Positions 1 through 5,486 of a stretch of DNA of 10,064 bases are shown here, piece by piece. Position 1 is the stretch's first letter, and each line of letters starts with the position of its first letter. Made by a program: the position numbers and the translations under genes. Source of the stretch: Acidobacteriaceae bacterium (GTDB lineage Bacteria; Acidobacteriota; Terriglobia; Terriglobales; Acidobacteriaceae); contig DAHXOQ010000086.1 of assembly GCA_027364815.1 (NCBI GenBank), positions 1-10,064 of the forward strand, read 5' to 3'. The notes beneath the pieces are model-generated. The model had not been told where the DNA came from. It made no database searches and saw only the letters and a program-made list of their open reading frames with translations.

Positions 1-324
1 GAATAACAGATGAGAGGCACCGTGCTGGCAGATTTCTTGCGAGTCAACGAATCATATGTTTACGGTCCATTTTAGGGTGAACATGGCGAGCGACGGCGGT
101 CACAAAATTGGACAGAATGAAAAATACTTGTTGCAACGACTATCCACTTTGGTGCATCCTATAAGAGAGTCCCAAATGGCGCAATTGACGCAGGGTATGC
201 CCCGGCGATCAAGAAGCCGTGAAGGGCAGCAAGATCAAATCAACCAACCGGCGTTGCAAGAGGTGTCCGGTGTTCTAACCATCCATTCCCTAACCGGCCC
301 ACTGGCCACGAAAGGTATTCAATT
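1..324. other. Upstream intergenic region, no convincing gene
   Basis: I see no recognisable gene in this stretch. The open frame from position 56 to 328 has no family resemblance, no good ribosome binding site, and runs into the start of the next gene. A few TTG-rich hexamers (for example TTGCAA at 131 and at 254) could be -35 elements, but none has a good -10 element at the right distance. The promoter of the YceI gene probably lies here but I cannot place it. Confidence 0.5.
311..315 (+). promoter_or_regulatory. Ribosome binding site of the YceI gene
   Basis: AAAGG lies nine bases before the ATG at 325. It supports that ATG as the start, which is also the position that gives a complete signal peptide. 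Confidence 0.6.
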
Positions 325-918
325 ATGAAGAAATTTGCACATAGCTCACGTTTGGCAATTGTCACAGCGATACTCGCTTTTTTTGCACCATTTGCGCTGG
401 CACAAAGCACGACCTGGAGCATTGACCCTGCGCATAGCGGCGTAGAGTTCGGCATACGCCACCTGGGTATCTCCAACGTGCATGGACATTTTGGCAAAGT
501 GACTGGCACGATCAACCTCAATCAGGCAGATATTACCAAGTCCAGCGTCAGTGCAACGATCGACGTCGTGGGAGTGAATACGGGCAACGACTCTCGCGAT
601 ACACATTTGAAGTCACCTGATTTTTTTGATGTGAGCAAGTACACCACTGCAAGCTTTGTGAGCACCAGCGTGCAGAAAGAGGGAGCAGGAATCAAGATCA
701 ACGGCAACCTGACTTTACACGGCGTGACCAAGCCAGTGGTGTTGACGGTGGAGACACTGGGCGCACCAGTGAACAACCCGATGGATCACAAGCAACACGC
801 AGGCTTTGAAGCGACAGCAACGATCTCGCGCGTTGACTTTGGAGTTGGAAATTTTCCAGATTCGTTTTTGAGCTATGCGGTTAAATTGACGATTGAAGTA
901 GAAGCGGTGCAGCAGTAA
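325..918 (+). CDS. Secreted YceI-family lipid-binding protein
   Basis: A 197-residue protein of the YceI family, small beta-barrel (lipocalin-like) proteins that bind isoprenoid or other amphiphilic lipids in the periplasm and are often linked to stress or isoprenoid-quinone handling. Residues 1-26 form a typical signal peptide: KK near the start, a hydrophobic core, and an ALA-Q cleavage site. The mature part begins with the family signature WSIDPAHSGVEFGIRHLGIS (about 31-50), followed by the G-H-F-x-x-V-x-G strand, the SRDTHLKSPDFFD segment near 95-107, and the GNLTLHGVTKPV strand near 126-138. Length is normal for a secreted member. A MarR-type regulator follows 48 bases downstream on the same strand, a neighbour that could control it. 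The ligand cannot be told from the sequence; the family call is secure. Confidence 0.93.
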   Translation: MKKFAHSSRLAIVTAILAFFAPFALAQSTTWSIDPAHSGVEFGIRHLGISNVHGHFGKVTGTINLNQADITKSSVSATIDVVGVNTGNDSRDTHLKSPDFFDVSKYTTASFVSTSVQKEGAGIKINGNLTLHGVTKPVVLTVETLGAPVNNPMDHKQHAGFEATATISRVDFGVGNFPDSFLSYAVKLTIEVEAVQQ

Positions 919-938
919 GCAGAGCACGAAGCGCGGCG

Positions 939-946
939 GTAGGAGG
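939..946 (+). promoter_or_regulatory. Strong Shine-Dalgarno, poorly spaced for the MarR start
   Basis: GTAGGAGG is the best ribosome binding site in this gap. It sits 13 bases before an ATG at 960 and 20 before the TTG at 967. The ATG frame ends after four codons (stop at 972-974), in a different frame from the regulator. The spacing is odd for either start; see the MarR entry. Confidence 0.5.
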
Positions 947-966
947 CAAGGGCCGCCGCATGGATA

Positions 967-1521
967 TTGAATGAGCGAAACAACAGCTCAAGAGGCGAAC
1001 GGAGATTTCAGTTGGCAAGGATACAACAAGAGATTCAGCAGAAACAATCGACGACCAGCCTGGAAGAAGATGCTTTGCTGAATCTACTGCGCACGTCAGA
1101 TTGCCTGGGCCGCGCGGTGCAACGGACTATTCGTCCGTGGGGAATAACTTCAACACAGTACAACGTATTGCGCATTTTGCGTGGCGCGCAGCCAACGGGG
1201 GCAACGTGCAGCGAGATTGGCCAGCGCATGATTACGGCGGATCCGGATATTACGCGTCTGCTGAACCGGCTGAAGAAGCTTGGCTTCATTGGCCAGCAGC
1301 GGGACAAGAACGACCGCCGCATCGTGCGCACCCAGATTCGCGAGAAGGGACTTCAGTTGCTTGCCGAGATGGATACGGCGATGAAGACACTGCCGGTGAC
1401 ACTGCTTGGTCATCTCACGCAGAAGGAGCTAGCGGGGATGATTCGCCTGGTAGAAGAGGCACGCAAGGTTTGTTCAGGAGAGCCTGGTTGTATAACGAGC
1501 CCGCCCAAATGCAATGGGTAG
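967..1521 (+). CDS. MarR-family transcriptional regulator
   Basis: A winged helix-turn-helix regulator of about 184 residues; MarR proteins bind DNA as dimers and usually release it when a small phenolic or oxidising ligand binds. The domain spans roughly 36-166: helices from 36, recognition region about 79-106 (ATCSEIGQRM, then DPDITRLLNRLKKLGFI), and a wing with the conserved D-x-x-D-R-R pattern at 113-118. The C-terminal tail has three cysteines (169, 175, 182), which could be coincidental. The frame is closed upstream by a TAG at 940, and the first usual start codon after it is TTG at 967, so I place the start there. The strong ribosome binding site at 939-946 is far from it; a one-base indel would join the ATG at 960 to this frame. 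The YceI gene upstream is a plausible target, and the two may be one transcript. Confidence 0.85.
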   Translation: MNERNNSSRGERRFQLARIQQEIQQKQSTTSLEEDALLNLLRTSDCLGRAVQRTIRPWGITSTQYNVLRILRGAQPTGATCSEIGQRMITADPDITRLLNRLKKLGFIGQQRDKNDRRIVRTQIREKGLQLLAEMDTAMKTLPVTLLGHLTQKELAGMIRLVEEARKVCSGEPGCITSPPKCNG

Positions 1522-1551
1522 TTTTTCGGAATATAGAATTTCGCATGACAA

Positions 1552-1580
1552 AAAGCGGAGGCCAGATTGGCCTCCGTTTA
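1552..1580. terminator. Bidirectional rho-independent terminator
   Basis: A perfect 9-base-pair stem (CGGAGGCCA at 1556-1564, TGGCCTCCG at 1568-1576) closes a three-base loop. An A-run precedes it and TTTA follows, so it can act in both directions; the T-run is longer when read on the minus strand. It lies between the convergent MarR and LuxR-type genes. Confidence 0.85.
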
Positions 1581-1603
1581 AATTGCTATAAAGACATTTG
1601 AGC

Positions 1604-2332
1604 TTAGCTCATGATAACTTCGTCGGAATCTGCGTGAATTATCTTGTGGTGCAGGCAGTAGAGGGCAAGTTCGAGTCGGTCAGAGACACCGAGCTTATCG
1701 TAGATTTTACGCAGATGATTCTTGATGACCTGTTCAGTGGTGCCGAGCTGGTAAGCAATCTCCTTGTTGCGTTTGCCCTGTGTGATGCAGGTGATGATCT
1801 GCAGTTCCTTTGGAGAAAGCCGAGGTTGCGAGCGCGGACTGACCAGGGCGGCAGCTTGCGCGCGATAAGCTTCAATAACCCAGTTGACGGATTGGTTGTC
1901 AATCCAGGTTTCTCCGGCGACTATTTTGCGCACGCATTTGACCAGCAGGTCAGGCGAGATGGATCGCGATATGATTCCGCGCACGCCCCGGCGATAAAGT
2001 TCGACGGTGTTGGACTCGTCGGCTGGGGTGGCTTGGAGAATCAACTTGGCATCGGGCGCGAGGCGTAGAATTTCGGGGATGGCATCGGCCGAGCCGGTGA
2101 GAATACCACCTTCGAGGAGCACAACATCGGTTGGGTATCGCTGAACGGCGGCGAGAAGATTTTCCAGAGTATCGGCCTGAGCGACGACGCGAATGTCGTC
2201 CTCAAGCGCAAATATCTTGCGGATGCCGACGCGATAGATCGCCTGCGAATCCGCAAGGATAATACGAATTCCATCGGCCCTTGCCGAAGATTCCGTTACT
2301 TCATCTTCACCATTGTCTTCAAGAAAATCCAT
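1604..2332 (-). CDS. NarL/LuxR-type regulator with degenerate receiver domain
   Basis: A 242-residue protein with a receiver-like domain (about 21-137) and a LuxR/GerE helix-turn-helix (about 170-236: LSPKELQIITCITQGKRNKE, then IAYQLGTTEQVIKNHLRKIY). The DNA-binding half looks fully functional. The receiver half has the right fold pattern but has lost its chemistry. In my alignment by eye to NarL, the acidic pair is D28-S29, the phospho-acceptor Asp is Glu74 (in VVLLE), the switch Ser/Thr is Ala101, and the conserved Lys is Arg123. Phosphorylation by a histidine kinase is therefore unlikely; Glu74 could mimic a permanently active state, or the domain may sense something else. An acidic N-terminal extension (about 20 residues) precedes the receiver. 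The PilZ gene ends 28 bases upstream on the same strand, so the two are probably co-transcribed. The ribosome binding site is weak (GAGG about 15 bases away). The target genes are unknown. Confidence 0.9.
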   Translation of the reverse strand: MDFLEDNGEDEVTESSARADGIRIILADSQAIYRVGIRKIFALEDDIRVVAQADTLENLLAAVQRYPTDVVLLEGGILTGSADAIPEILRLAPDAKLILQATPADESNTVELYRRGVRGIISRSISPDLLVKCVRKIVAGETWIDNQSVNWVIEAYRAQAAALVSPRSQPRLSPKELQIITCITQGKRNKEIAYQLGTTEQVIKNHLRKIYDKLGVSDRLELALYCLHHKIIHADSDEVIMS

Positions 2333-2360
2333 AGTTGCTTACATACGCCTCAATGTAATG

Positions 2361-2723
2361 TTACTGCTCAACAAACTGATAATCATCAATTGTAGCCGCA
2401 GTGTGGAACTTTTTCTGAATCAAGGTGCAGCGTACCACACGGCCATTGCATTGAACCAGCACATCGTGACTCATTCCCAGCACGCTTCCCGGCATTCGCA
2501 GTGAAAAGCGAACGTGAGTGCCAGTTTGAATTAGGTGCTCCATCTCAAAAAGCACGCCGCTGGCGGAGACATTTTGAGTGTTGGCGATGAAATCACCTTC
2601 GTCAGTGGAAACCACAACGGCGAGAGCGAGGGGGAAACGCACTGCGCACCGCACCTCTTGCCGGGTGGTATTGATCTTCAATCGAGCTGGAGCAACTGGT
2701 TCCATTGTCGTTAATAAATCCAT
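2361..2723 (-). CDS. PilZ domain protein, probable c-di-GMP receptor
   Basis: A short stand-alone PilZ protein (120 residues from the start chosen). PilZ domains bind cyclic di-GMP through an RxxxR motif and a (D/N)xSxxG motif. Both are present: R25-C-A-V-R29 and N51-V-S-A-S-G56, followed by the expected beta-strands (VLFEME, VRFSLRMPG, VQCNGRVVRC). The frame stays open upstream to a TTG at 2855, but that extension has no PilZ-like content. I place the start at ATG 2723, where AGAAAG lies at a suitable distance upstream; ATG 2705 is the alternative. No output domain is fused, so it probably acts by protein contact. The downstream partner in the same direction is the degenerate-receiver regulator 28 bases away, the most obvious candidate for a linked output. 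The gap of about 150 bases to the upstream ATP-grasp-like gene could hold a separate promoter. Confidence 0.88.
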   Translation of the reverse strand: MDLLTTMEPVAPARLKINTTRQEVRCAVRFPLALAVVVSTDEGDFIANTQNVSASGVLFEMEHLIQTGTHVRFSLRMPGSVLGMSHDVLVQCNGRVVRCTLIQKKFHTAATIDDYQFVEQ

Positions 2724-2854
2724 ACAGAATCTTTCTGCTGAGTCCGTTGAGCGCGAAATTTTGCAATAACTAGCTGGCATTACTGTACTCGTGACTGACT
2801 TACAGGGATAGGGCACCAAAGTTCCAGTAAGGTGCAACCAATGTACTCTTCGCA

Positions 2855-2871
2855 AGTTGCAGTTAGCAACT
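2855..2871. other. Small hairpin after the ATP-grasp-like gene
   Basis: A perfect 6-base-pair inverted repeat (AGTTGC, loop AGTTA, GCAACT) begins just past the stop codon of the minus-strand gene. There is no T-run, so it is not a standard terminator; it may slow transcription or protect the 3' end. Confidence 0.3.
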
Positions 2872-2877
2872 CAGCAG

Positions 2878-4128
2878 CTATTCGATGAAAGCAGCAGATG
2901 CTCCCACCCAAGTGAGATCGCGGTTGTGGTCTACACCCATCATCATGCCTCGCCCCAGACGGATGAGGGGGAGTACGGGCGTCAGCTCACCGCCATCGGG
3001 CCATAGATACAGGATACGAATTTCGGCCTGAGTAGGGCCTTCAGGCGTGTCAATGGTGCGCTCAAAGTGCATTCGCTGCTGGAGCAGATACTGGCTGCGG
3101 CGGTTGGGGGGAATTGCTTCAAGGTCGTCTTGTGTCGGGCTGAATTGAATTCCCTTTCCGGCAAAGGAGAAGAGCGGCTTGAGAAGCAGTTCCGAATAGA
3201 CAGCATCAGGAGCAGTCCTGGGCAGCGCCACACCAGCTATTTCCAATTGTTTACGACCAGGGCCGGATAGAAAGTCATGAAGAAAAACGCAGGGCGGCAC
3301 AACCGGATCGCCGGTAAGCCAGGGTAGTGAGAATTTGCTGATCAGGAAGTACCAGTTGGGATGACCAGCCCACTCCACATCCCAATCAGCGGTCCAATCA
3401 AATGGGAGCTGAATCTTGCGCACAATGAGTTCGTCGGCAATGGCGCGGTTGTAGATGCGTCGAATCTCAATGCGCTGGCCAGCCGGGTCGCGATAGTAGA
3501 GCTTGCGGCCTTCAGCTTCAATGGTGCGTACGTCGACGACCGGAATGCCCAGCCGCTCGCTTGTGACGTTGAAATCGGGCAGCGTCTTTTGATGCTCTGG
3601 GTCGATCTCAGCCAGCACCACTTGCCTGGGTGCATGAGAGCCCAGTACTGTTTGCCGCAAGAGCTTCCAATAGGCGCTATCTGAGAGCCCGCTGAGTGTG
3701 AGCGAAAGCGATGCGGGCAGTGAGTAAGCTTCGCGGAAACTCTCTGCCATCACGAGTTGATAGCCGTAGAGCGAGGGGAAGGCCTGAATTTCAACGAGCC
3801 TGGGTGTGAGGGCTCCGGTGGAATCTCGTACCAGTGCAAAGTCGGCGGTCAGAAAATTCGGATAGGCTGAAAGCCCCGCCGCAGACCAACCCGCAGGGAT
3901 TGCATCTCGCGCAGCCGCGAGGTAGTCCGGATTGGCGAGCAATCGCTTGGACAGCCGTACCCCGGCATCAGCCATCTCCGAGAGAAGTTCGCGAGTTAGA
4001 AAGATGGGAGTCTCGGCAACACGAAAGTGAACATTTGTGTGAGCGCGCTGATCCAGAATCTTCAAAAGATTCTGGTATTGGCTCTCATTAAAGCTCCTAT
4101 TAAAGCTCTGACGCAGATGAGGAATCAC
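2878..4128 (-). CDS. ATP-grasp-like protein, unknown substrate
   Basis: A 416-residue soluble protein that I do not recognise as a named enzyme. Several segments look like the ATP-grasp superfamily, especially glutathionylspermidine-synthase-like proteins: a substrate-side strand with E-x-Q-x-x-P-S (LVEIQAFPSLYGYQ, Glu113), a nucleotide-lysine and glycine-loop pattern (LLKPLFSFAGKGIQF, Lys317 and 324-327), a YLLQQRM strand (347-353) and EIRILYLW (Glu369), as expected for a metal-binding strand. ATP-grasp enzymes join an acid to an amine or thiol using ATP. No signal peptide or membrane helix is visible. I chose GTG at 4128 because AGGAGGG at 4136-4142 lies seven bases before it; the frame stays open upstream to a TTG at 4206 but without a ribosome binding site. 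The first residues contain a small duplication (SFNRSFN). It heads the minus-strand block with the PilZ and LuxR-type genes. Gene reality is firm; function is tentative. Confidence 0.72.
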   Translation of the reverse strand: MIPHLRQSFNRSFNESQYQNLLKILDQRAHTNVHFRVAETPIFLTRELLSEMADAGVRLSKRLLANPDYLAAARDAIPAGWSAAGLSAYPNFLTADFALVRDSTGALTPRLVEIQAFPSLYGYQLVMAESFREAYSLPASLSLTLSGLSDSAYWKLLRQTVLGSHAPRQVVLAEIDPEHQKTLPDFNVTSERLGIPVVDVRTIEAEGRKLYYRDPAGQRIEIRRIYNRAIADELIVRKIQLPFDWTADWDVEWAGHPNWYFLISKFSLPWLTGDPVVPPCVFLHDFLSGPGRKQLEIAGVALPRTAPDAVYSELLLKPLFSFAGKGIQFSPTQDDLEAIPPNRRSQYLLQQRMHFERTIDTPEGPTQAEIRILYLWPDGGELTPVLPLIRLGRGMMMGVDHNRDLTWVGASAAFIE

Positions 4129-4135
4129 GACCAAA

Positions 4136-4142
4136 CCCTCCT
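4136..4142 (-). promoter_or_regulatory. Ribosome binding site that sets the ATP-grasp-like start
   Basis: AGGAGGG on the minus strand, seven bases before GTG 4128. It argues for this start over the TTG at 4206, which would add 26 residues. Confidence 0.7.
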
Positions 4143-4229
4143 GACTGCCACCAACATACCAACTTCGCCTGACAGAAACGTGATTTCGTTTGAATTTGCT
4201 CAACAAAATTAGCCAAGGAAGTGGTAAAG

Positions 4230-4264
4230 GCCAAATTTAGGCGAATATTGAGCAAAGATTTGGC
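4230..4264. promoter_or_regulatory. Inverted repeat in the divergent promoter region
   Basis: GCCAAAT at 4230-4236 is matched by ATTTGGC at 4258-4264. GGCCAAATT recurs near 4350. The region between the minus-strand block and the plus-strand micro-protein must hold promoters for both; this repeat could be an operator. I could not assign -35 and -10 boxes with confidence. Confidence 0.25.
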
Positions 4265-4378
4265 GCAATAATCTGCAAGGATTCACAAAAATACCTGTCC
4301 GGCAGTAACCGAATCGTGTGAAATTTAGACATTGTAGTAACTTTCTAGTGGCCAAATTCGAAACTGAGGTAACTCTCC

Positions 4379-4510
4379 ATGCTTGTCCGCGCACGTTTTG
4401 CCATGCTCACCGCACTCTCTTTTGTGGTGTTTTCGGCGTCTGCCCACGCCTCTGCAATTGATCCTACGAGCCAGATGCCGGTTCCCACGCAAGGTCCTAA
4501 GCTGTGGTGA
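4379..4510 (+). CDS. Secreted micro-protein of 43 residues
   Basis: A short gene with good start evidence: GAGG lies nine bases before ATG 4379, and the frame ends at TGA 4508-4510. The product has a classical signal peptide: positively charged start (MLVRARF), a hydrophobic core (AMLTALSFVVFSASA), and a likely cleavage site at SAHASA-IDP. Cleavage there leaves a mature peptide of about 17 residues (IDPTSQMPVPTQGPKLW), rich in proline, without cysteine, ending in an aromatic residue. I do not recognise a family. It could be a secreted signal or structural peptide, or the decayed start of a larger secreted protein. It lies about 190 bases before the seven-helix membrane protein on the same strand, with a strong hairpin between them, so it may be its own transcript. 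The signal-peptide reading is strong; the function is unknown. Confidence 0.6.
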   Translation: MLVRARFAMLTALSFVVFSASAHASAIDPTSQMPVPTQGPKLW

Positions 4511-4578
4511 AGCATTGAGATGTGTTTCGACTTAGTGCCATTGACAAGATTTAATCAACAACCGAATCCGTTTAGATA

Positions 4579-4588
4579 GAGACGTCTC
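4579..4588. promoter_or_regulatory. Perfect 10-base palindrome
   Basis: GAGACGTCTC is self-complementary and sits directly before the GC-rich hairpin at 4589-4624. It could be a protein binding site or an extra stem element. No function can be assigned. Confidence 0.3.
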
Positions 4589-4624
4589 GGCCCCAGCGGG
4601 GGAAATAGTCCCCACGCTGGGGTC
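4589..4624 (+). terminator. Strong GC-rich hairpin, probable terminator or attenuator
   Basis: CCCCAGCG (4591-4598) pairs with CGCTGGGG (4615-4622), and GGGGA (4599-4603) pairs with TCCCC (4609-4613) with one bulged A and a five-base loop; the two flanking bases on each side can extend the stem. It follows the micro-protein by about 80 bases. The tail is TCTTCG rather than a T-run, so intrinsic termination may be inefficient; attenuation or 3'-end protection are alternatives. Confidence 0.5.
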
Positions 4625-4642
4625 TTCGTGTGCCTAAAAAAA

Positions 4643-4662
4643 CATTCATTTAAACATGAATG
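4643..4662 (+). promoter_or_regulatory. Upstream inverted repeat competing with the next hairpin
   Basis: CATTCAT (4643-4649) and ATGAATG (4656-4662) form a 7-base-pair stem with a six-base loop. Its right arm shares bases 4659-4662 with the left arm of the larger inverted repeat that follows, so in RNA the full forms of the two stems exclude each other. Confidence 0.4.
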
Positions 4663-4703
4663 GTGTACCCTTATGCAAACAGAAGGCATAAAGGTACACC
4701 ATT
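4659..4703 (+). promoter_or_regulatory. Long inverted repeat ending at the start codon
   Basis: AATGGTGTACCCTTATGC (4659-4676) and its near-perfect reverse complement (4686-4703) match at 17 of 18 positions around a nine-base loop. The repeat ends at 4703, and the GTG start codon of the membrane protein is 4704-4706. The likely ribosome binding site AAAGG (4690-4694) lies inside the right arm. In RNA this would hide the ribosome binding site; in DNA it would be a symmetric operator. It could serve as either. Confidence 0.6.
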
Positions 4704-5486
4704 GTGACACTTGATTTTCTTTACTCAGCGCTCGGAATTGTATTGGAATTTGCCGTTTTCGTTGTCTTGATTCGGCGAAAAATCTATCGTGTCTTTCCAG
4801 TTTTCTGTCTCTTCATGGCCGAGAGCTTCGCCTCAGGCCTGATTATGATGATTTCCGTCAAGCATCTGACAACGAATCAGTATTATCACGCATACGTTAT
4901 TGATTTTTCTCTTAGTTCCGTCCTACAGGTTGCTCTGCTGATGGAGTTGTTGTGGGCTTCACTCAAGCCTTTAAAAAATTCCATGCCGCGGTATAGCGGC
5001 CTCATATTGGGCATCATGCTGCTGCTGGCGTGTGCCGTTCTATGGCCCATTGTGGGGGCGTCCATTCCCCCCAGGCTGGATACCTTCAGCAACATTTACT
5101 TCCACATTCTCAAAATCACGGCCACGCTGCGCATTTGCATTTTCCTCGTCATCGCGGGCTTCAGCAGATTGCTGGCAATCGGGTGGAAAAACCGCGAATT
5201 GCAAATCGCAACTGGCCTGGGCTTTTATTCACTTGTTTTTATGGTTGTTACACTTCTGCACACCTACGGCCCAATAAACAGCTGGTATCACTTTTACGAC
5301 CAGCTCACTGTGATCAGCTTTATCTTCGTTCTTTTCTATTGGTTACTATCGTTCCTCAAACCTGAGCCCGAACGTAAAATAATTGCTCCACAAATGGATG
5401 AAACTTTGTTACTATTGGGCGGAGCAGTTAAATCGTATCGCGTTGCGGTAACTGATTCAGTAGTTACCAAACACGATGACAAGTGA
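4704..5486 (+). CDS. Seven-helix integral membrane protein, unknown function
   Basis: A 260-residue, very hydrophobic protein with seven likely membrane helices at about 4-23, 30-51, 63-87, 97-118, 130-153, 168-187 and 198-217, then a polar C-terminal tail of some 40 residues. I recognise no transporter or enzyme signature. Basic residues (RRK at 24-26, KNR at 162-164) fall in loops, giving some topology information. There is no fused kinase or cyclase, so if it is a receptor the output must be a partner. GTG 4704 is the start: AAAGG lies nine bases upstream and the preceding inverted repeat ends at 4703. The last codon overlaps the next gene by GTGA (5483-5486), which implies translational coupling. 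One line of it counted by hand (4741-4800) has 24 G/C in 60 against 35 in 60 for a line of the reductase gene (6841-6900), so it looks AT-richer than its neighbours. Confidence 0.75.
   Translation: MTLDFLYSALGIVLEFAVFVVLIRRKIYRVFPVFCLFMAESFASGLIMMISVKHLTTNQYYHAYVIDFSLSSVLQVALLMELLWASLKPLKNSMPRYSGLILGIMLLLACAVLWPIVGASIPPRLDTFSNIYFHILKITATLRICIFLVIAGFSRLLAIGWKNRELQIATGLGFYSLVFMVVTLLHTYGPINSWYHFYDQLTVISFIFVLFYWLLSFLKPEPERKIIAPQMDETLLLLGGAVKSYRVAVTDSVVTKHDDK

Noticed and set aside
56..328. 90-codon plus-strand frame before the YceI gene
   Set aside because: No family resemblance, no good ribosome binding site, and it overlaps the start of the well-supported YceI gene.
1101..1601. 166-codon plus-strand frame overlapping the MarR gene
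   Set aside because: Out-of-frame shadow of the MarR gene; its composition looks like a frame-shifted translation and it runs through the terminator.
1598..2068. 156-codon plus-strand frame antisense to the LuxR-type regulator
   Set aside because: Antisense shadow of a gene with clear domains; no motif of its own.
4659..4703. Inverted repeat as ends of an insertion sequence or MITE
   Set aside because: The arms enclose only nine bases, no flanking target duplication is visible and no transposase is nearby; its exact abutment to the start codon fits regulation better.
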